This document shows positions 41,856 through 50,307 of a stretch of 64,000 nucleotides of DNA, piece after piece. A program made the position numbers and the translations under genes. Source of the DNA: Thermotoga maritima MSB8 (GTDB lineage: Bacteria; Thermotogota; Thermotogae; Thermotogales; Thermotogaceae); the NCBI RefSeq assembly GCF_000008545.1, contig NC_000853.1, positions 634,465 through 698,464 on the forward strand, read 5' to 3'. How positions within the stretch are numbered: position 1 is the stretch's first letter; the number at the start of each line of letters is the position of its first letter. The notes under the pieces are model-generated. The model ran no database searches and had not been told where the DNA came from. It worked only from the letters and a program-made list of their open reading frames with translations.

Positions 41856-43262
41856 TTGAGATGGTTTCTTTTGATTGTGGTTTCTGCTCTTTTTCTTTCT
41901 GGATGTATGCCGGAGATCTACACACACGCGTCCACACCTTCCACAATAATCGCGGATAATGAAACCCACATCGCTGGGAGATACGCTTTTGTGGACGTTC
42001 AGGTGCTCGACGAGTACGGTCTTCCCGTCTCAGGTGAGGATGTTTCTTTCTATGTGGATGGTGCCTTCCTTGGAGAAGCAACCACCGACACAAGCGGTGT
42101 AGCAAGAATAGGTTTTTTCTCTCCATCGGAGAAAACTTACACATTCACAGCGGTGGCAGGTGGTGTGAGCAGGTCTTTTGATGTTAGTTTCACAAAACCG
42201 AAGTGGCTTTTCATCGTGTGGATGGCAGCAGACAACAATCTTTATTACTACTCCGAGGATGACCTTTCCGAGATGAGAAACGCCAGTGGAAGTGTTTCTG
42301 TGGTTGTTGTCTACGACGGGATAGGGATCGGCGATGGAATGCTGGTGCTCGATGAGAGTGGAAACTTTCAGGCTGTTGTCGGAACGATGGGGATAGACTT
42401 CAACAGTGGATCGTACACAAATCTGGAAGCCTGGCTTGAGATGATTCTCAATCAATTCGATGCCGACCATTACGCCCTTGTGATCTGGGATCACGGGAGT
42501 GCGTGGATCGGTGACTCATACTACATCTCAACGAAGGTGATCGGATACGATGACTTTCAAGGAACAGCCATCGCTGTTTCGAACCTGAGGAAAGCACTTG
42601 AAAACGCTCTTTCTGGAGACAAACTCGACATCCTCGGGTTTGACGCGTGTCTCATGGGATCTCTTGAGGTGATATACGAACTCAGAAACACAGCAGATTA
42701 TATCGTGGCATCAAGTTTCAACGAGCCAGCTGAAGGATGGGATTATTCCTTTCTTGGTGAGATAGCACCAGATAGCACCCCACTAGACGTGGCAAGGATG
42801 ATAGTTGACAGTTACAGAGAGTACTATTCCTCTGATACTTATCAGAACGAACTGAGCCTTGCGGTGTACGACACCTCGCAGGTGGAGGTGTTTGTTTCTG
42901 ATTTAAACTTGTTCATCAGTGATCTGAAAGCAGATCTGAGCAAGGTCGATGCGGTTTATTCTGATGTGGTGAAGAGTTATATTGACGATTACAATCAGAC
43001 AGTTCTTGTTGATCTTGGGGATTTCATAGATAGATGGGTGTCATCGTCAAGGATCACTACTGCTCCAGATTTGAGCTCTGTTGTCGTTTATTCCTACGGT
43101 GAGATAGCCGGCAAGACACTCTCTTTTCCCATCAGTATCTTCATGCCAGAAAGCATGTCGTGTTATCAGGACTATCAGACAGACTATCAGACACTTTCCT
43201 TTCCGTATGACACTCAGTGGGACGAGTTTCTGGAATACTGGTTAAACCAAAAAGGCGGCTGA
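41856..43262 (+). CDS. Clostripain-like (C11) cysteine peptidase lipoprotein
   Basis: A 468-residue secreted lipoprotein. The TTG at 41856 is chosen because AGGAGG lies 9 bases upstream. The signal peptide ends in the lipobox LSGC. Residues ~35-110 form a beta-sandwich/Ig-like domain (AFVDVQVLDEYGLPVSGEDV). The peptidase domain shows the catalytic His in VIWDHGSAW and the Cys in LGFDACLMGSLEV, both hallmarks of family C11, which cleaves after Arg or Lys. It is anchored to a membrane, perhaps processing envelope proteins. It is the last gene of the export operon, followed by a bidirectional terminator. Confidence 0.85.
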   Translation: MRWFLLIVVSALFLSGCMPEIYTHASTPSTIIADNETHIAGRYAFVDVQVLDEYGLPVSGEDVSFYVDGAFLGEATTDTSGVARIGFFSPSEKTYTFTAVAGGVSRSFDVSFTKPKWLFIVWMAADNNLYYYSEDDLSEMRNASGSVSVVVVYDGIGIGDGMLVLDESGNFQAVVGTMGIDFNSGSYTNLEAWLEMILNQFDADHYALVIWDHGSAWIGDSYYISTKVIGYDDFQGTAIAVSNLRKALENALSGDKLDILGFDACLMGSLEVIYELRNTADYIVASSFNEPAEGWDYSFLGEIAPDSTPLDVARMIVDSYREYYSSDTYQNELSLAVYDTSQVEVFVSDLNLFISDLKADLSKVDAVYSDVVKSYIDDYNQTVLVDLGDFIDRWVSSSRITTAPDLSSVVVYSYGEIAGKTLSFPISIFMPESMSCYQDYQTDYQTLSFPYDTQWDEFLEYWLNQKGG

Positions 43263-43270
43263 GCCGCCTT
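43252..43270. terminator. Bidirectional terminator
   Basis: An 8-bp stem AAGGCGGC/GCCGCCTT with a TGA loop lies between the convergent peptidase and Wzz-like genes. A-rich and T-rich edges allow use in both directions. Confidence 0.75.
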
Positions 43271-45192
43271 CATTCCACATACGTTGAATTTTTCTTCGTC
43301 AGGCCGTTCAGGATGAAACCGTCGATTTTTTTCAAAGTGTGGAGTGTTTTCAGGTCTTCGGAGAGGGTGTGTTCCAGTCGGATCACGATGTAGACGGTGT
43401 CGCTCTTTTCTGCAATTGGGAGAAAGTCGGGTGTCCTCTTCAGGGATGGAGCGTCAACGATGATTTTGTCGTAGCGCTCTTTCAGTTCTTCGAGAACGTC
43501 GGGATTTTTCAGAAGGTCGAAAACGTCTTTTCTGTCGAAAGTGCCTTCCACTTTTTCTTCTGTAAGGAGTAATACCTTTTCTTTTTTTGAGAGCAGTTTT
43601 GCCATGTGTTTTGCGAGTGTGCTCACTCCCGCTCCGTCTTCGAGTGCGGTGATGAAGGTAACCTTTCCTGATTTCACGGCGGGGATTCCAAGGGCTTTTT
43701 CCATCACCTCTTCGTTCTGTGTTAGTGGAACTCTTGCGACGATCTTTTCCAGGCCAAGAAGATACTCTGCTTCACTTTCAGACTTGATCCTTCTGTCTGA
43801 GAACTCGGCAAAGAAAACAGCGAGGATTCCAAGGAATATCCCCAGAACACCTCCAATTGCGAGCGTGAGTTTTTTGTTGGGTTTGGATGGTTCAAGAGGT
43901 GGCACCGCCCAGTCTATGACGTTCGCGTTGGCGGTGATGGCGGCTTCGGAGATGAGAGACTCGTACTTTGCCTGAAGCAGTGTGGTGTAGATCGTTTCTT
44001 TCACCTTGTAGTCTCTTTCGAGTTCTATCAGTTTCTGTTCGAGTTCGGGAAGTTTTGAAAGTTCTTTTTCCATGTCCTCGTAGAGTTTCTTGAAGGCTTC
44101 GTACTGAGACTGATACAGGATTTTCTCCGACTCTGCCTTTATGAGACTGCTGAGTGCTTCTTCGTAGACGGGGTTGCCTGTTTTTTTCACCTGGGAGGTG
44201 AGAAGTCTTTTGAGCTCTATTTCGAGCTGTTTCTGTGTCTCCTGGAGTTCAGCTTTTTTCTGCACCACAGCCGGGTTTGTCTCTGTGTAACGTTCCATGA
44301 GACCAGCAAGCTCTATCTGAATGTTGATCATATTGCTTTTGAGTTGAGAAATGATAGGATCGAAGGTGATGCTGTCTTTGATCTGCTCGATTTCGATGTC
44401 GAGATCTTTGAGTTCTTTCGAGAAGAACTCAGACTGTTTCTGTGTTGCTTCCATGGCGATTCTGGCTTCTTCCATCTTTTGAAGAAGAGAAGCGTACCTG
44501 TCTATCAGAACCTGTGTCTGTGCTTCAACAGAATAAATTCTGTTCTGCTCTTTGAAGACCTTGAGTTTGCTTTCTGCTTCTTTGAGTTCTTGCTCCACCT
44601 TCGGGATTTGCTCTTCGAGAAAGTCCATCTTCGCTCCAAGCTGGCTCTTTGCGATGTTTTCACTGATCTTCGTGTAGTTTTCAACGATTTTGTTTGCTAT
44701 TTCTGCTGCAAGTTTGGGTTCGTGCCAGGTAACCTTGACTTCCAGTATGCTCGAGTTTTTCACCGGCTCTACCGTTATGAGTTTTTCCACCATGTAACTG
44801 TAGAGAGAGAGTTTCAGATCGTCTTCTGTGAGGCCGTTTTTCTTTGCCTTCTCTATGTCTTTTTCGTCGAGGAGTTTGTGAACAAGATCGAGTTCGTCGA
44901 TCACGGCTATGATGTTTCGTCTTGAGAGCATGATCTGTATCTCGTCTTCCTGACTTCCACCACCGCCCAGGAGGCTGGAGAGTCCTCCAAGCAGTCCTTC
45001 AATGGAAAGTCCTAGTCTCATACCCTTCTGTGTCGAGACTTTCACCCTCGCGTAAGCTTCGTACTGGGGTGTCGCAAGGAAAAGATAGATCCCTGTTGCA
45101 AAGACTGTCAGAACAAGAACAAGCCAGAAGAGCTTTGACCTTCTTTTGAACATCAAAAGAATGTCAGAGAGTGTGAGTTCTCTTTCTTCCAC
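43270..45192 (-). CDS. Wzz/GumC chain-length protein with a degenerate BY-kinase domain
   Basis: A 640-residue membrane protein. A Wzz domain flanks the first helix (LFWLVLVLTVFATGIYLFL, ~20-38). A long periplasmic coiled coil (~170-420) follows, with the second helix at ~450-470 (LTLAIGGVLGIFLGILAVFF). The C-terminal ~130 residues look like a bacterial tyrosine kinase fold: VTFITALEDGAGVSTLAKHM replaces the Walker A GKS/T with GVS (Lys lost) and IIVDAP remains as Walker A-prime. There is no tyrosine cluster at the end. It should set glycan length with SLBB and Wzy partners but is unlikely to be an active kinase. Confidence 0.85.
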   Translation of the reverse strand: MEERELTLSDILLMFKRRSKLFWLVLVLTVFATGIYLFLATPQYEAYARVKVSTQKGMRLGLSIEGLLGGLSSLLGGGGSQEDEIQIMLSRRNIIAVIDELDLVHKLLDEKDIEKAKKNGLTEDDLKLSLYSYMVEKLITVEPVKNSSILEVKVTWHEPKLAAEIANKIVENYTKISENIAKSQLGAKMDFLEEQIPKVEQELKEAESKLKVFKEQNRIYSVEAQTQVLIDRYASLLQKMEEARIAMEATQKQSEFFSKELKDLDIEIEQIKDSITFDPIISQLKSNMINIQIELAGLMERYTETNPAVVQKKAELQETQKQLEIELKRLLTSQVKKTGNPVYEEALSSLIKAESEKILYQSQYEAFKKLYEDMEKELSKLPELEQKLIELERDYKVKETIYTTLLQAKYESLISEAAITANANVIDWAVPPLEPSKPNKKLTLAIGGVLGIFLGILAVFFAEFSDRRIKSESEAEYLLGLEKIVARVPLTQNEEVMEKALGIPAVKSGKVTFITALEDGAGVSTLAKHMAKLLSKKEKVLLLTEEKVEGTFDRKDVFDLLKNPDVLEELKERYDKIIVDAPSLKRTPDFLPIAEKSDTVYIVIRLEHTLSEDLKTLHTLKKIDGFILNGLTKKNSTYVE

Positions 45193-45219
45193 GTTTTTCC
45201 CTCCCTGGTGTGTTCTGTA

Positions 45220-46065
45220 TCATATTCTATCAAAAGTGATGGGAATGTCTCTTCTGTACTTTTCTGAAAGTTCCAGAATCTTCTTCACCCTCTCGACTTT
45301 TTTCGGGTCCTCGTCTGAGAGGTCTTCGTTTTTTTCGAGTTTCATCAGAATGCGGTCGAGTTCCAAGTAACTCATGTTGAACGCCATCTCGTCTGTGATG
45401 CCGGGAATGAGATCGGGAGAAGGGGGTTTTTTCAGGATCTTTTCTGGAACGTTCATCTCTTTTGCGAGTTCGAAGACCTGTGTCTTGTACAGGTGCATGA
45501 TGGGTTCTATGTCGACTGCCTCGTCACCCCACTTCACATAAAGGCCCGTCAGATACTCCGTTCTGTTCGTTGTTCCCACGACGGCGTATCCTCTCTTTTC
45601 TGCCTCGAAGTAGAGAAGGCACATTCTGATTCTGTGCTTTATCCTGTAGTACGCAAGACCTTTCAGGAACTCTTCAGGGCCGGTGTTTCTGAGATCGTCC
45701 AGGAAAGGGTCTTTCGAGAGTGTGTTCCACCTGTTCAGGACGTACCTTTTCACGATCGAGTCTGGAAGGAAAAGTCTTGGGGGAAAGAGTCTGTAGACAC
45801 CTATCTTTCTCAGAATGGGTGTGATCGATCTTTTTCTGTACTCAACACCCAGTCTCTCACAGAAATCCACGGCATCCTTCAATGAATCTTTCGAGGAGTC
45901 CCTTTCAGGAAGGATGAGCGCAAAGACCCTGTCTTTTCCCAGTGCCTGAACACACAGCGAGAGAACGACGGCGGAATCCACCCCACCGCTCACACCAACG
46001 ACCGCTCCTCTGTAGTTGTATTCTTCTATCTTTTCTTTTATGAAACTGATGAGACTTTCTTTCAT
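45220..46065 (-). CDS. nadE: NAD+ synthase (ammonia-dependent type)
   Basis: A 281-residue NadE that adenylates nicotinate adenine dinucleotide and amidates it to NAD+. The ATP-pyrophosphatase loop VGVSGGVDSAVVL lies near residues 23-35. NRTEYLTGLYVKWGDEAVDIEPI, then KPPSPDLIPGITDE, are the substrate-site segments. There is no glutaminase domain, so ammonia or a separate glutaminase supplies nitrogen. The start is ATG 46065, placed by GAGGGTG; a frame to 46092 lacks support. It lies divergently from the next gene, separated by about 60 bases. Confidence 0.9.
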   Translation of the reverse strand: MKESLISFIKEKIEEYNYRGAVVGVSGGVDSAVVLSLCVQALGKDRVFALILPERDSSKDSLKDAVDFCERLGVEYRKRSITPILRKIGVYRLFPPRLFLPDSIVKRYVLNRWNTLSKDPFLDDLRNTGPEEFLKGLAYYRIKHRIRMCLLYFEAEKRGYAVVGTTNRTEYLTGLYVKWGDEAVDIEPIMHLYKTQVFELAKEMNVPEKILKKPPSPDLIPGITDEMAFNMSYLELDRILMKLEKNEDLSDEDPKKVERVKKILELSEKYRRDIPITFDRI

Positions 46066-46124
46066 TGTGGTCACCCTCTGGGATTTTAACATGTAGAATA
46101 TGTGAATAGAGGAGGGGGATTTAC

Positions 46125-46655
46125 ATGACGGTTTTGATCATCGTAATTCTCATCATCGTTGTTTTTATCCTGACAAGAAACCTTCTGAAAATGTCACGCG
46201 AGATCCAGGAACTCAGGGGAAAAATTGAGAGCAATGCTATGAAAATGTTTGAAGAGTGGAAGAAGAGCGAGTGGGAACTCCAGAGAAGAGTTCTTGAGGC
46301 AAATTTGAAAAGAGAATACGAAGTGAAATTTCAGGAGTGGAAGATGGAAGAGGAGAAAAGGATCAGAGAGGATGCCATCAACAAAAGCAAAAGTGTGATA
46401 ATGGGTCAGGTTACAGAGCACCTGATACCTTTCTTCCCAGAATTCAGATACAATCCAAAAGATGCAAGATTTATAGGAACTCCAGTGGATTTTGTGGTCT
46501 TCGATGGTTTGAGTGAAGGAAACTTGAGAAGAATAGTGTTTGTTGAGGTCAAGACGGGAAAAACGGGAAATCTGAACACCAGAGAAAGACAGGTAAGGGA
46601 CGTGGTGGAAAAAAGAGAGGTTTACTGGGAGAAACTGCACTATCGTGGAGAGTGA
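46125..46655 (+). CDS. Membrane-anchored endonuclease-related protein (PF10107-like, Holliday-resolvase fold)
   Basis: A 176-residue protein. Residues ~2-18 are one membrane helix (VLIIVILIIVVFILT), followed by a charged coiled coil (~25-95). The C-terminal ~75 residues carry the PD-(D/E)XK-type pattern GTPVDFVVFDG, then RIVFVEVKTGK (Asp, Glu, Lys), as in the family related to archaeal Holliday junction resolvases. Function is unknown; it may be a membrane-tethered nuclease. AGGAGGGGG precedes the ATG. It ends 4 bases before ispF. Confidence 0.8.
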   Translation: MTVLIIVILIIVVFILTRNLLKMSREIQELRGKIESNAMKMFEEWKKSEWELQRRVLEANLKREYEVKFQEWKMEEEKRIREDAINKSKSVIMGQVTEHLIPFFPEFRYNPKDARFIGTPVDFVVFDGLSEGNLRRIVFVEVKTGKTGNLNTRERQVRDVVEKREVYWEKLHYRGE

Positions 46656-46659
46656 TCCC

Positions 46660-47142
46660 ATGTTCATCGGCTTTGGATACGACAGACATCCGCTCGTTGA
46701 GGGAAGAAGGCTGGTCCTTGCCGGGGTGGAGATAGACGCACCCCTTGGAAGTCTTGGACATTCCGACGGAGATGTTCTCTCACATGCGATCATAGATGCC
46801 CTTCTGGGGGCAGGGTGTCTTGGCGACATAGGAACGTGGTTTCCGGAGACGAAGGAGTACAAGGACGCAAACAGTCTGGACCTTTTGAAAGAAACGGTGA
46901 AGATACTGGAGGAGAGAGGATTCAGTGTGGTCAACGTGGACGCAACGGTTGTGGCCTCCATCGTGAAACTCTCCCCCTACAGAGAAAAGATCGTGGAAAA
47001 CCTCAAAAGTGCACTTGAAACATCCCGTGTGAACGTGAAGTTCAAGAGCGGAAACACGCTGGGGTTTGAGGGAGAAGAAAGGGGAATCTCCGCATATGCG
47101 GTGTGTCTTGTGGAGGAGAAAGGATGTACGAAGAGTACATAA
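46660..47142 (+). CDS. ispF: 2-C-methyl-D-erythritol 2,4-cyclodiphosphate synthase
   Basis: A 160-residue IspF of the MEP isoprenoid pathway. The start is ATG 46660, because the family begins FIGFGYDRHPLVEGR (metal ligands Asp8 and His10), and GGAG lies 9 bases upstream. LGHSDGDVLSHAIIDALLGA (third metal His) and SGNTLGFEGEERGISAYAVCL (C-terminal trimer core) complete the match. It overlaps the MNT gene by 19 bases, an unusual pairing of core metabolism with a toxin-antitoxin-like pair. Confidence 0.95.
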   Translation: MFIGFGYDRHPLVEGRRLVLAGVEIDAPLGSLGHSDGDVLSHAIIDALLGAGCLGDIGTWFPETKEYKDANSLDLLKETVKILEERGFSVVNVDATVVASIVKLSPYREKIVENLKSALETSRVNVKFKSGNTLGFEGEERGISAYAVCLVEEKGCTKST

Positions 47143-47522
47143 GGGCCTGGGTAGAGAGAAAAAAGAAGGAAGAAGAAAAGATGAAGTTGCTGGCTCATAA
47201 GGCTCTTGAAGAGGCAAGGAAGGTCACCGGTGTACTGAGAGAAAAGTACGGTGCAAAAAGGGTGGTTCTTTTTGGCTCTCTTGCGAAGTACTTAAGAGGG
47301 GCAGGAGAGTTCACTGAGCGATCCGATATCGATCTTGCGGTGGAAGGCCTTCCGAAAGAGGAGTACTTCAGGGTGCTCTCTGAAATCAACAGGCTCTCTG
47401 AGTTCGAGGTAGATCTGATCGATCTTGAAGGATGTCCTGCGTTCCTCAGAAGCCTGATCGAGAGGGAGGGAATGGAGATTGAAGAGGGAACAGATTCTCT
47501 CACTGATAGCGGAGATAGATGA
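47124..47522 (+). CDS. MntA-like minimal nucleotidyltransferase (antitoxin)
   Basis: A 132-residue pol-beta-type nucleotidyltransferase. A basic coiled N-terminus precedes VVLFGSLAKYLRG, then ERSDIDLAVEG (Gly-Ser and the Asp-x-Asp) and FEVDLIDLEG (third Asp). In the MntA/HepT (type VII) systems this enzyme polyadenylates the toxin's Tyr. The start ATG 47124 has GGAGGAGAAAGG upstream. It overlaps ispF and the HepT gene (44 bases). Its loop, with an RG insertion between GS and the Asp pair, is longer than in the MNT at 9530. Confidence 0.85.
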   Translation: MYEEYIRAWVERKKKEEEKMKLLAHKALEEARKVTGVLREKYGAKRVVLFGSLAKYLRGAGEFTERSDIDLAVEGLPKEEYFRVLSEINRLSEFEVDLIDLEGCPAFLRSLIEREGMEIEEGTDSLTDSGDR

Positions 47523-47967
47523 CCTTTTAAACGCTCTCAATATGGTCGTGAAAGAGATAGAAGAGAAAAAGAGGGAATTTTCGGATAAAGAACCAGATCA
47601 GTTCATCTTGAGAGCACTCGGTAGCCTTCTTCATGATTTCTACACGATCATAGAAGATATTTTTGAACTGATATCTTCGGAGATGAACGGGGTGAGGCTG
47701 GACAGCTTTGATTGGCATAAGAGACTGCTGAACAAAATGACGCTCGAGATACCGGGGCTTCGCCCTGCCGTGATTTCAAAAAGGCTCAAAGAAATGCTGG
47801 ACGAATATCTGAGATTCAGACATGTTTTCAGAAACGTGTACGGTTATCTTCTGCAATGGGAGAGGATGAAGCCTCTTCTGGAAAAAGCAGGCGCTGTTTA
47901 CGAGCGCTTCGAAGAGGAAATAGAAAGATTCAAAGACTTTCTGAGAGAACTTGCTGAAAAAATGTGA
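47479..47967 (+). CDS. HepT-like HEPN ribonuclease (toxin partner)
   Basis: A 162-residue helical protein. The segment YLRFRHVFRNVYGYLL (near 113-128) matches the RFRH-x-FR-x-x-YG motif of HepT-like ribonucleases: the Arg-x(4-6)-His pair and the target Tyr of AMPylation are present, although the second His is Asn here (FRNVYG, family usually FRHAYG). That could alter or reduce RNase action. It starts at TTG 47479 with GGGAGGG upstream. It pairs with the upstream MNT gene, in the order MNT-HEPN, the reverse of the 9.2-9.9 kb pair. Confidence 0.8.
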   Translation: MKREQILSLIAEIDDLLNALNMVVKEIEEKKREFSDKEPDQFILRALGSLLHDFYTIIEDIFELISSEMNGVRLDSFDWHKRLLNKMTLEIPGLRPAVISKRLKEMLDEYLRFRHVFRNVYGYLLQWERMKPLLEKAGAVYERFEEEIERFKDFLRELAEKM

Positions 47968-47968
47968 G

Positions 47969-48739
47969 TTAGGGCACTCTTCCTGTGGGATTTCTCTTTC
48001 CGTTCAACACAGCCTGTGCGATCTTCAAAAGCCACTCTTCATCCGAGAAGACAAGCACCCCGCCACCCCACGGATCGTTCACGCTGATTTTCTTTGTATC
48101 CTTATCCAGAAGGACTACGGAGCTTTCCAGAACTTCCCTTCTGAGATCTTCGTAGTCTATCTCCTTTCCATAGGCCCAGGAGAATCTTACTGGCCTTCCC
48201 ACGAGCACGTTTCCCTTCGTGTCCATAACGAACGTTGTGGTGTAGCCGAGTTTTTTCAGGTACTCGTACTTTTCCATATCTTCCACCATCACAGGGTAGG
48301 TGGCCTTTCTCGTGATGAGAGCGGTGACAACCTGATCATTGACGGGGCCTGTTGCGTTGAAGACAGGAACGACACCGGCGATGGAGAGCCCCTCTGCAAG
48401 GAGAGAGAGAACCTGTGCGGTGATGTATGGGGAGGAGGAAACTTTCAGGAGGGGATCAGGGTCTGTTCTTCTCAGAACGTCGAAACTGCCAAATACGTAG
48501 TAAGAGACTCCCCTTTCTTTCAGGATCTTTCCCACAGCGATCCCCACATCCCTTGAGAGGTTCAGGTTTCCAGAACTTCCAAGACATAGAAGGGAAACAT
48601 CCTTCAGTATGCTCTGAAGGGGAACGCTCACCGCCACAGAAGTACTGGTGCTCTCCGGTATCTCACTCATCAAGACAATCTGTGGAAATGCGCTCAAGAA
48701 CATAAGACACACCAGAATCGTTGTTAGTGAGCGTGACAA
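47969..48739 (-). CDS. Exported GH3-like (NagZ N-terminal-like) protein
   Basis: A 256-residue product. TTG 48739 has AAGGAGG at 48749-48755, nine bases upstream, and gives a signal peptide (SLTTILVCLMFLSAFPQIV). It therefore overlaps the HAD gene by 77 bases; ATG 48670 would avoid this but has no ribosome site. LNLSRDVGIAVGKILKERGVSY, then SSSPYITAQVLSLLAEGL, and FNATGPVN follow the N-terminal TIM-barrel layout of GH3 N-acetylglucosaminidases, but the catalytic Asp region is truncated. Probably a divergent or non-catalytic family member. Confidence 0.55.
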   Translation of the reverse strand: MSRSLTTILVCLMFLSAFPQIVLMSEIPESTSTSVAVSVPLQSILKDVSLLCLGSSGNLNLSRDVGIAVGKILKERGVSYYVFGSFDVLRRTDPDPLLKVSSSPYITAQVLSLLAEGLSIAGVVPVFNATGPVNDQVVTALITRKATYPVMVEDMEKYEYLKKLGYTTTFVMDTKGNVLVGRPVRFSWAYGKEIDYEDLRREVLESSVVLLDKDTKKISVNDPWGGGVLVFSDEEWLLKIAQAVLNGKRNPTGRVP

Positions 48740-49469
48740 TATCCGATGCCTCCTTCACCTTCTCTATGGCGTTTTCCATTGCAACACGAAGGCCTGCCTC
48801 TTCGAACATGAACAGGTCGTTCTCGTTGTCACCGAAGACGACGATCTCTTCCTTTTTCCAGTTCATCCTCTCTCTCAAAAACCTCAGGGCCTTTCCCTTG
48901 TCCACGTTCTTCGGAACGATTTCAAGGTAAGTAGGGAAGGACTTGAAGACCTTCACCACATCTTTGAACCTTTCAGAGAGAATCTCTTTCAACTCGTCGA
49001 GTCTTTCCGGGGTATCGATGAGAAGAAGTTTCGTCGTTCCCATCTTTGAGACGAGTTCAGAAAGGTTCGGTTCAACGCGGTAGTCCACGTTCGAGTGTCT
49101 TGCGTAGCTTTTTATCTCTTCGTTGTCCTTTTCGGAGTAGAGCACATCGTCAATGTAAGCCTGCCAGTGAACGTTGAGCGGTTTTATGTATTCTATGATG
49201 TCTTTTGCTACCTCAGGCGGGATCTTCTCGTTCAGGATCACGCCTTCTTCTGGAAGGTACACTATCGCACCGTTGTAAGCGATCGTTGGAAAGGTTCTTT
49301 TGAAGTACTTCTTTTCCACGTTCAGTGTGGAAACGAGCATTCTTCCGCTTGCAAAGACAACATAGCACTTTCTGGAAAGTTTCTCTATGTTTCTTCTGTC
49401 CTTTTCTGATATCTCCAGGTTGTCGTTGAGAAGTGTTCCGTCCAGGTCAAAAACGAACACCCTGTACAA
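48663..49469 (-). CDS. HAD-superfamily phosphatase (Cof type)
   Basis: A 268-residue HAD phosphatase of class IIB. Motif I is [12 protein letters not shown] (residues 5-16), motif II FASGR, and motif III/IV a Lys in DKGKALRFL, then VVFGDNENDLFMF. The cap domain lies between ~80 and 190. It acts on sugar phosphates or similar. I recall a T. maritima homologue, TM0651, of the same length. It overlaps the PLD-like gene upstream by 23 bases. Confidence 0.9.
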   Translation of the reverse strand: MYRVFVFDLDGTLLNDNLEISEKDRRNIEKLSRKCYVVFASGRMLVSTLNVEKKYFKRTFPTIAYNGAIVYLPEEGVILNEKIPPEVAKDIIEYIKPLNVHWQAYIDDVLYSEKDNEEIKSYARHSNVDYRVEPNLSELVSKMGTTKLLLIDTPERLDELKEILSERFKDVVKVFKSFPTYLEIVPKNVDKGKALRFLRERMNWKKEEIVVFGDNENDLFMFEEAGLRVAMENAIEKVKEASDIVTLTNNDSGVSYVLERISTDCLDE

Positions 49470-50307
49470 AGTATCCCCTCCAGATCCTGTTGAACTCTTC
49501 CTCGAAAGATTCTACGTACTCTCTGTTACTCGTTTCGAACATCACTTCCACATTTCTGTGAAACCCGCTCTCTGTGAAGTTGGCAGAACCCGTGATCAGG
49601 ATCTTCCCATCAATGACCAGAAACTTATGATGCATGAGGGGCTCTTTCACCTCGAGAACGTGGAAGGTTTCAAGGGGAAGTTCTCTGAGCCTTGAAGACT
49701 CGAACCACTCGTCCGTGATGATGTAGATCTCCACTCCACGGGAGGAGAGGAACTTCAGTGTGGCGAAGACGTCTTCGTCTGTGAAGGCGTAGCTGCAGAG
49801 GAGAACGTATCTTTTTGCCTTCCACAGGGCATCGAGAACGATCTTTTCCCCGTCAGCGATCGGTATGAGAAAGAACGTTCCCTCCTCTGTTTCGAGTCTG
49901 GCCTGCGGCCTTTTCCCGAAGACGAGCCAGTCGTATATTCTCTCAAAGAAAGTCGCTATCTCTTTTGAGTGGAACACGATGAGGTTGTTCAGATGTTCTT
50001 CGAGACTGGGCCTGTTGAAGTTCGCAGAGCCGAAGATCACCGTTTTGTGGTCGAGAACGATGAACTTCGAGTGAAGAAGCCCATCTGAGATGTGAACGAA
50101 GGCACCTTCTACGGGAACTTCTGTGGCCATGCTGCACTCTTTCAGGCCAAGATAATCAGGGTCGATCGAGTAGGCGACCACCGTCACATCGCTTGCAGAC
50201 TCCAGGTGTGAGATGACAAGGGAAGAAAGATCGTCCACCGTGCTGAAGTAGACCTGTGAAAGAAGAACTTCACTCAGAAGAAGAAACGGGAGAAGGAGTC
50301 TTTTCAA
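49447..50307 (-). CDS. Exported phospholipase D-like protein with two HKD motifs
   Basis: A 286-residue protein with a signal peptide ([17 protein letters not shown]). Two HKD motifs are complete: [21 protein letters not shown] (near 79-99) and [21 protein letters not shown] (near 224-244). The PLD fold uses both His residues in one active site and can cleave DNA or phospholipid. The signal peptide suggests an envelope-located nuclease or lipase, for example for DNA scavenging. It overlaps miaB by 38 bases. Confidence 0.85.
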
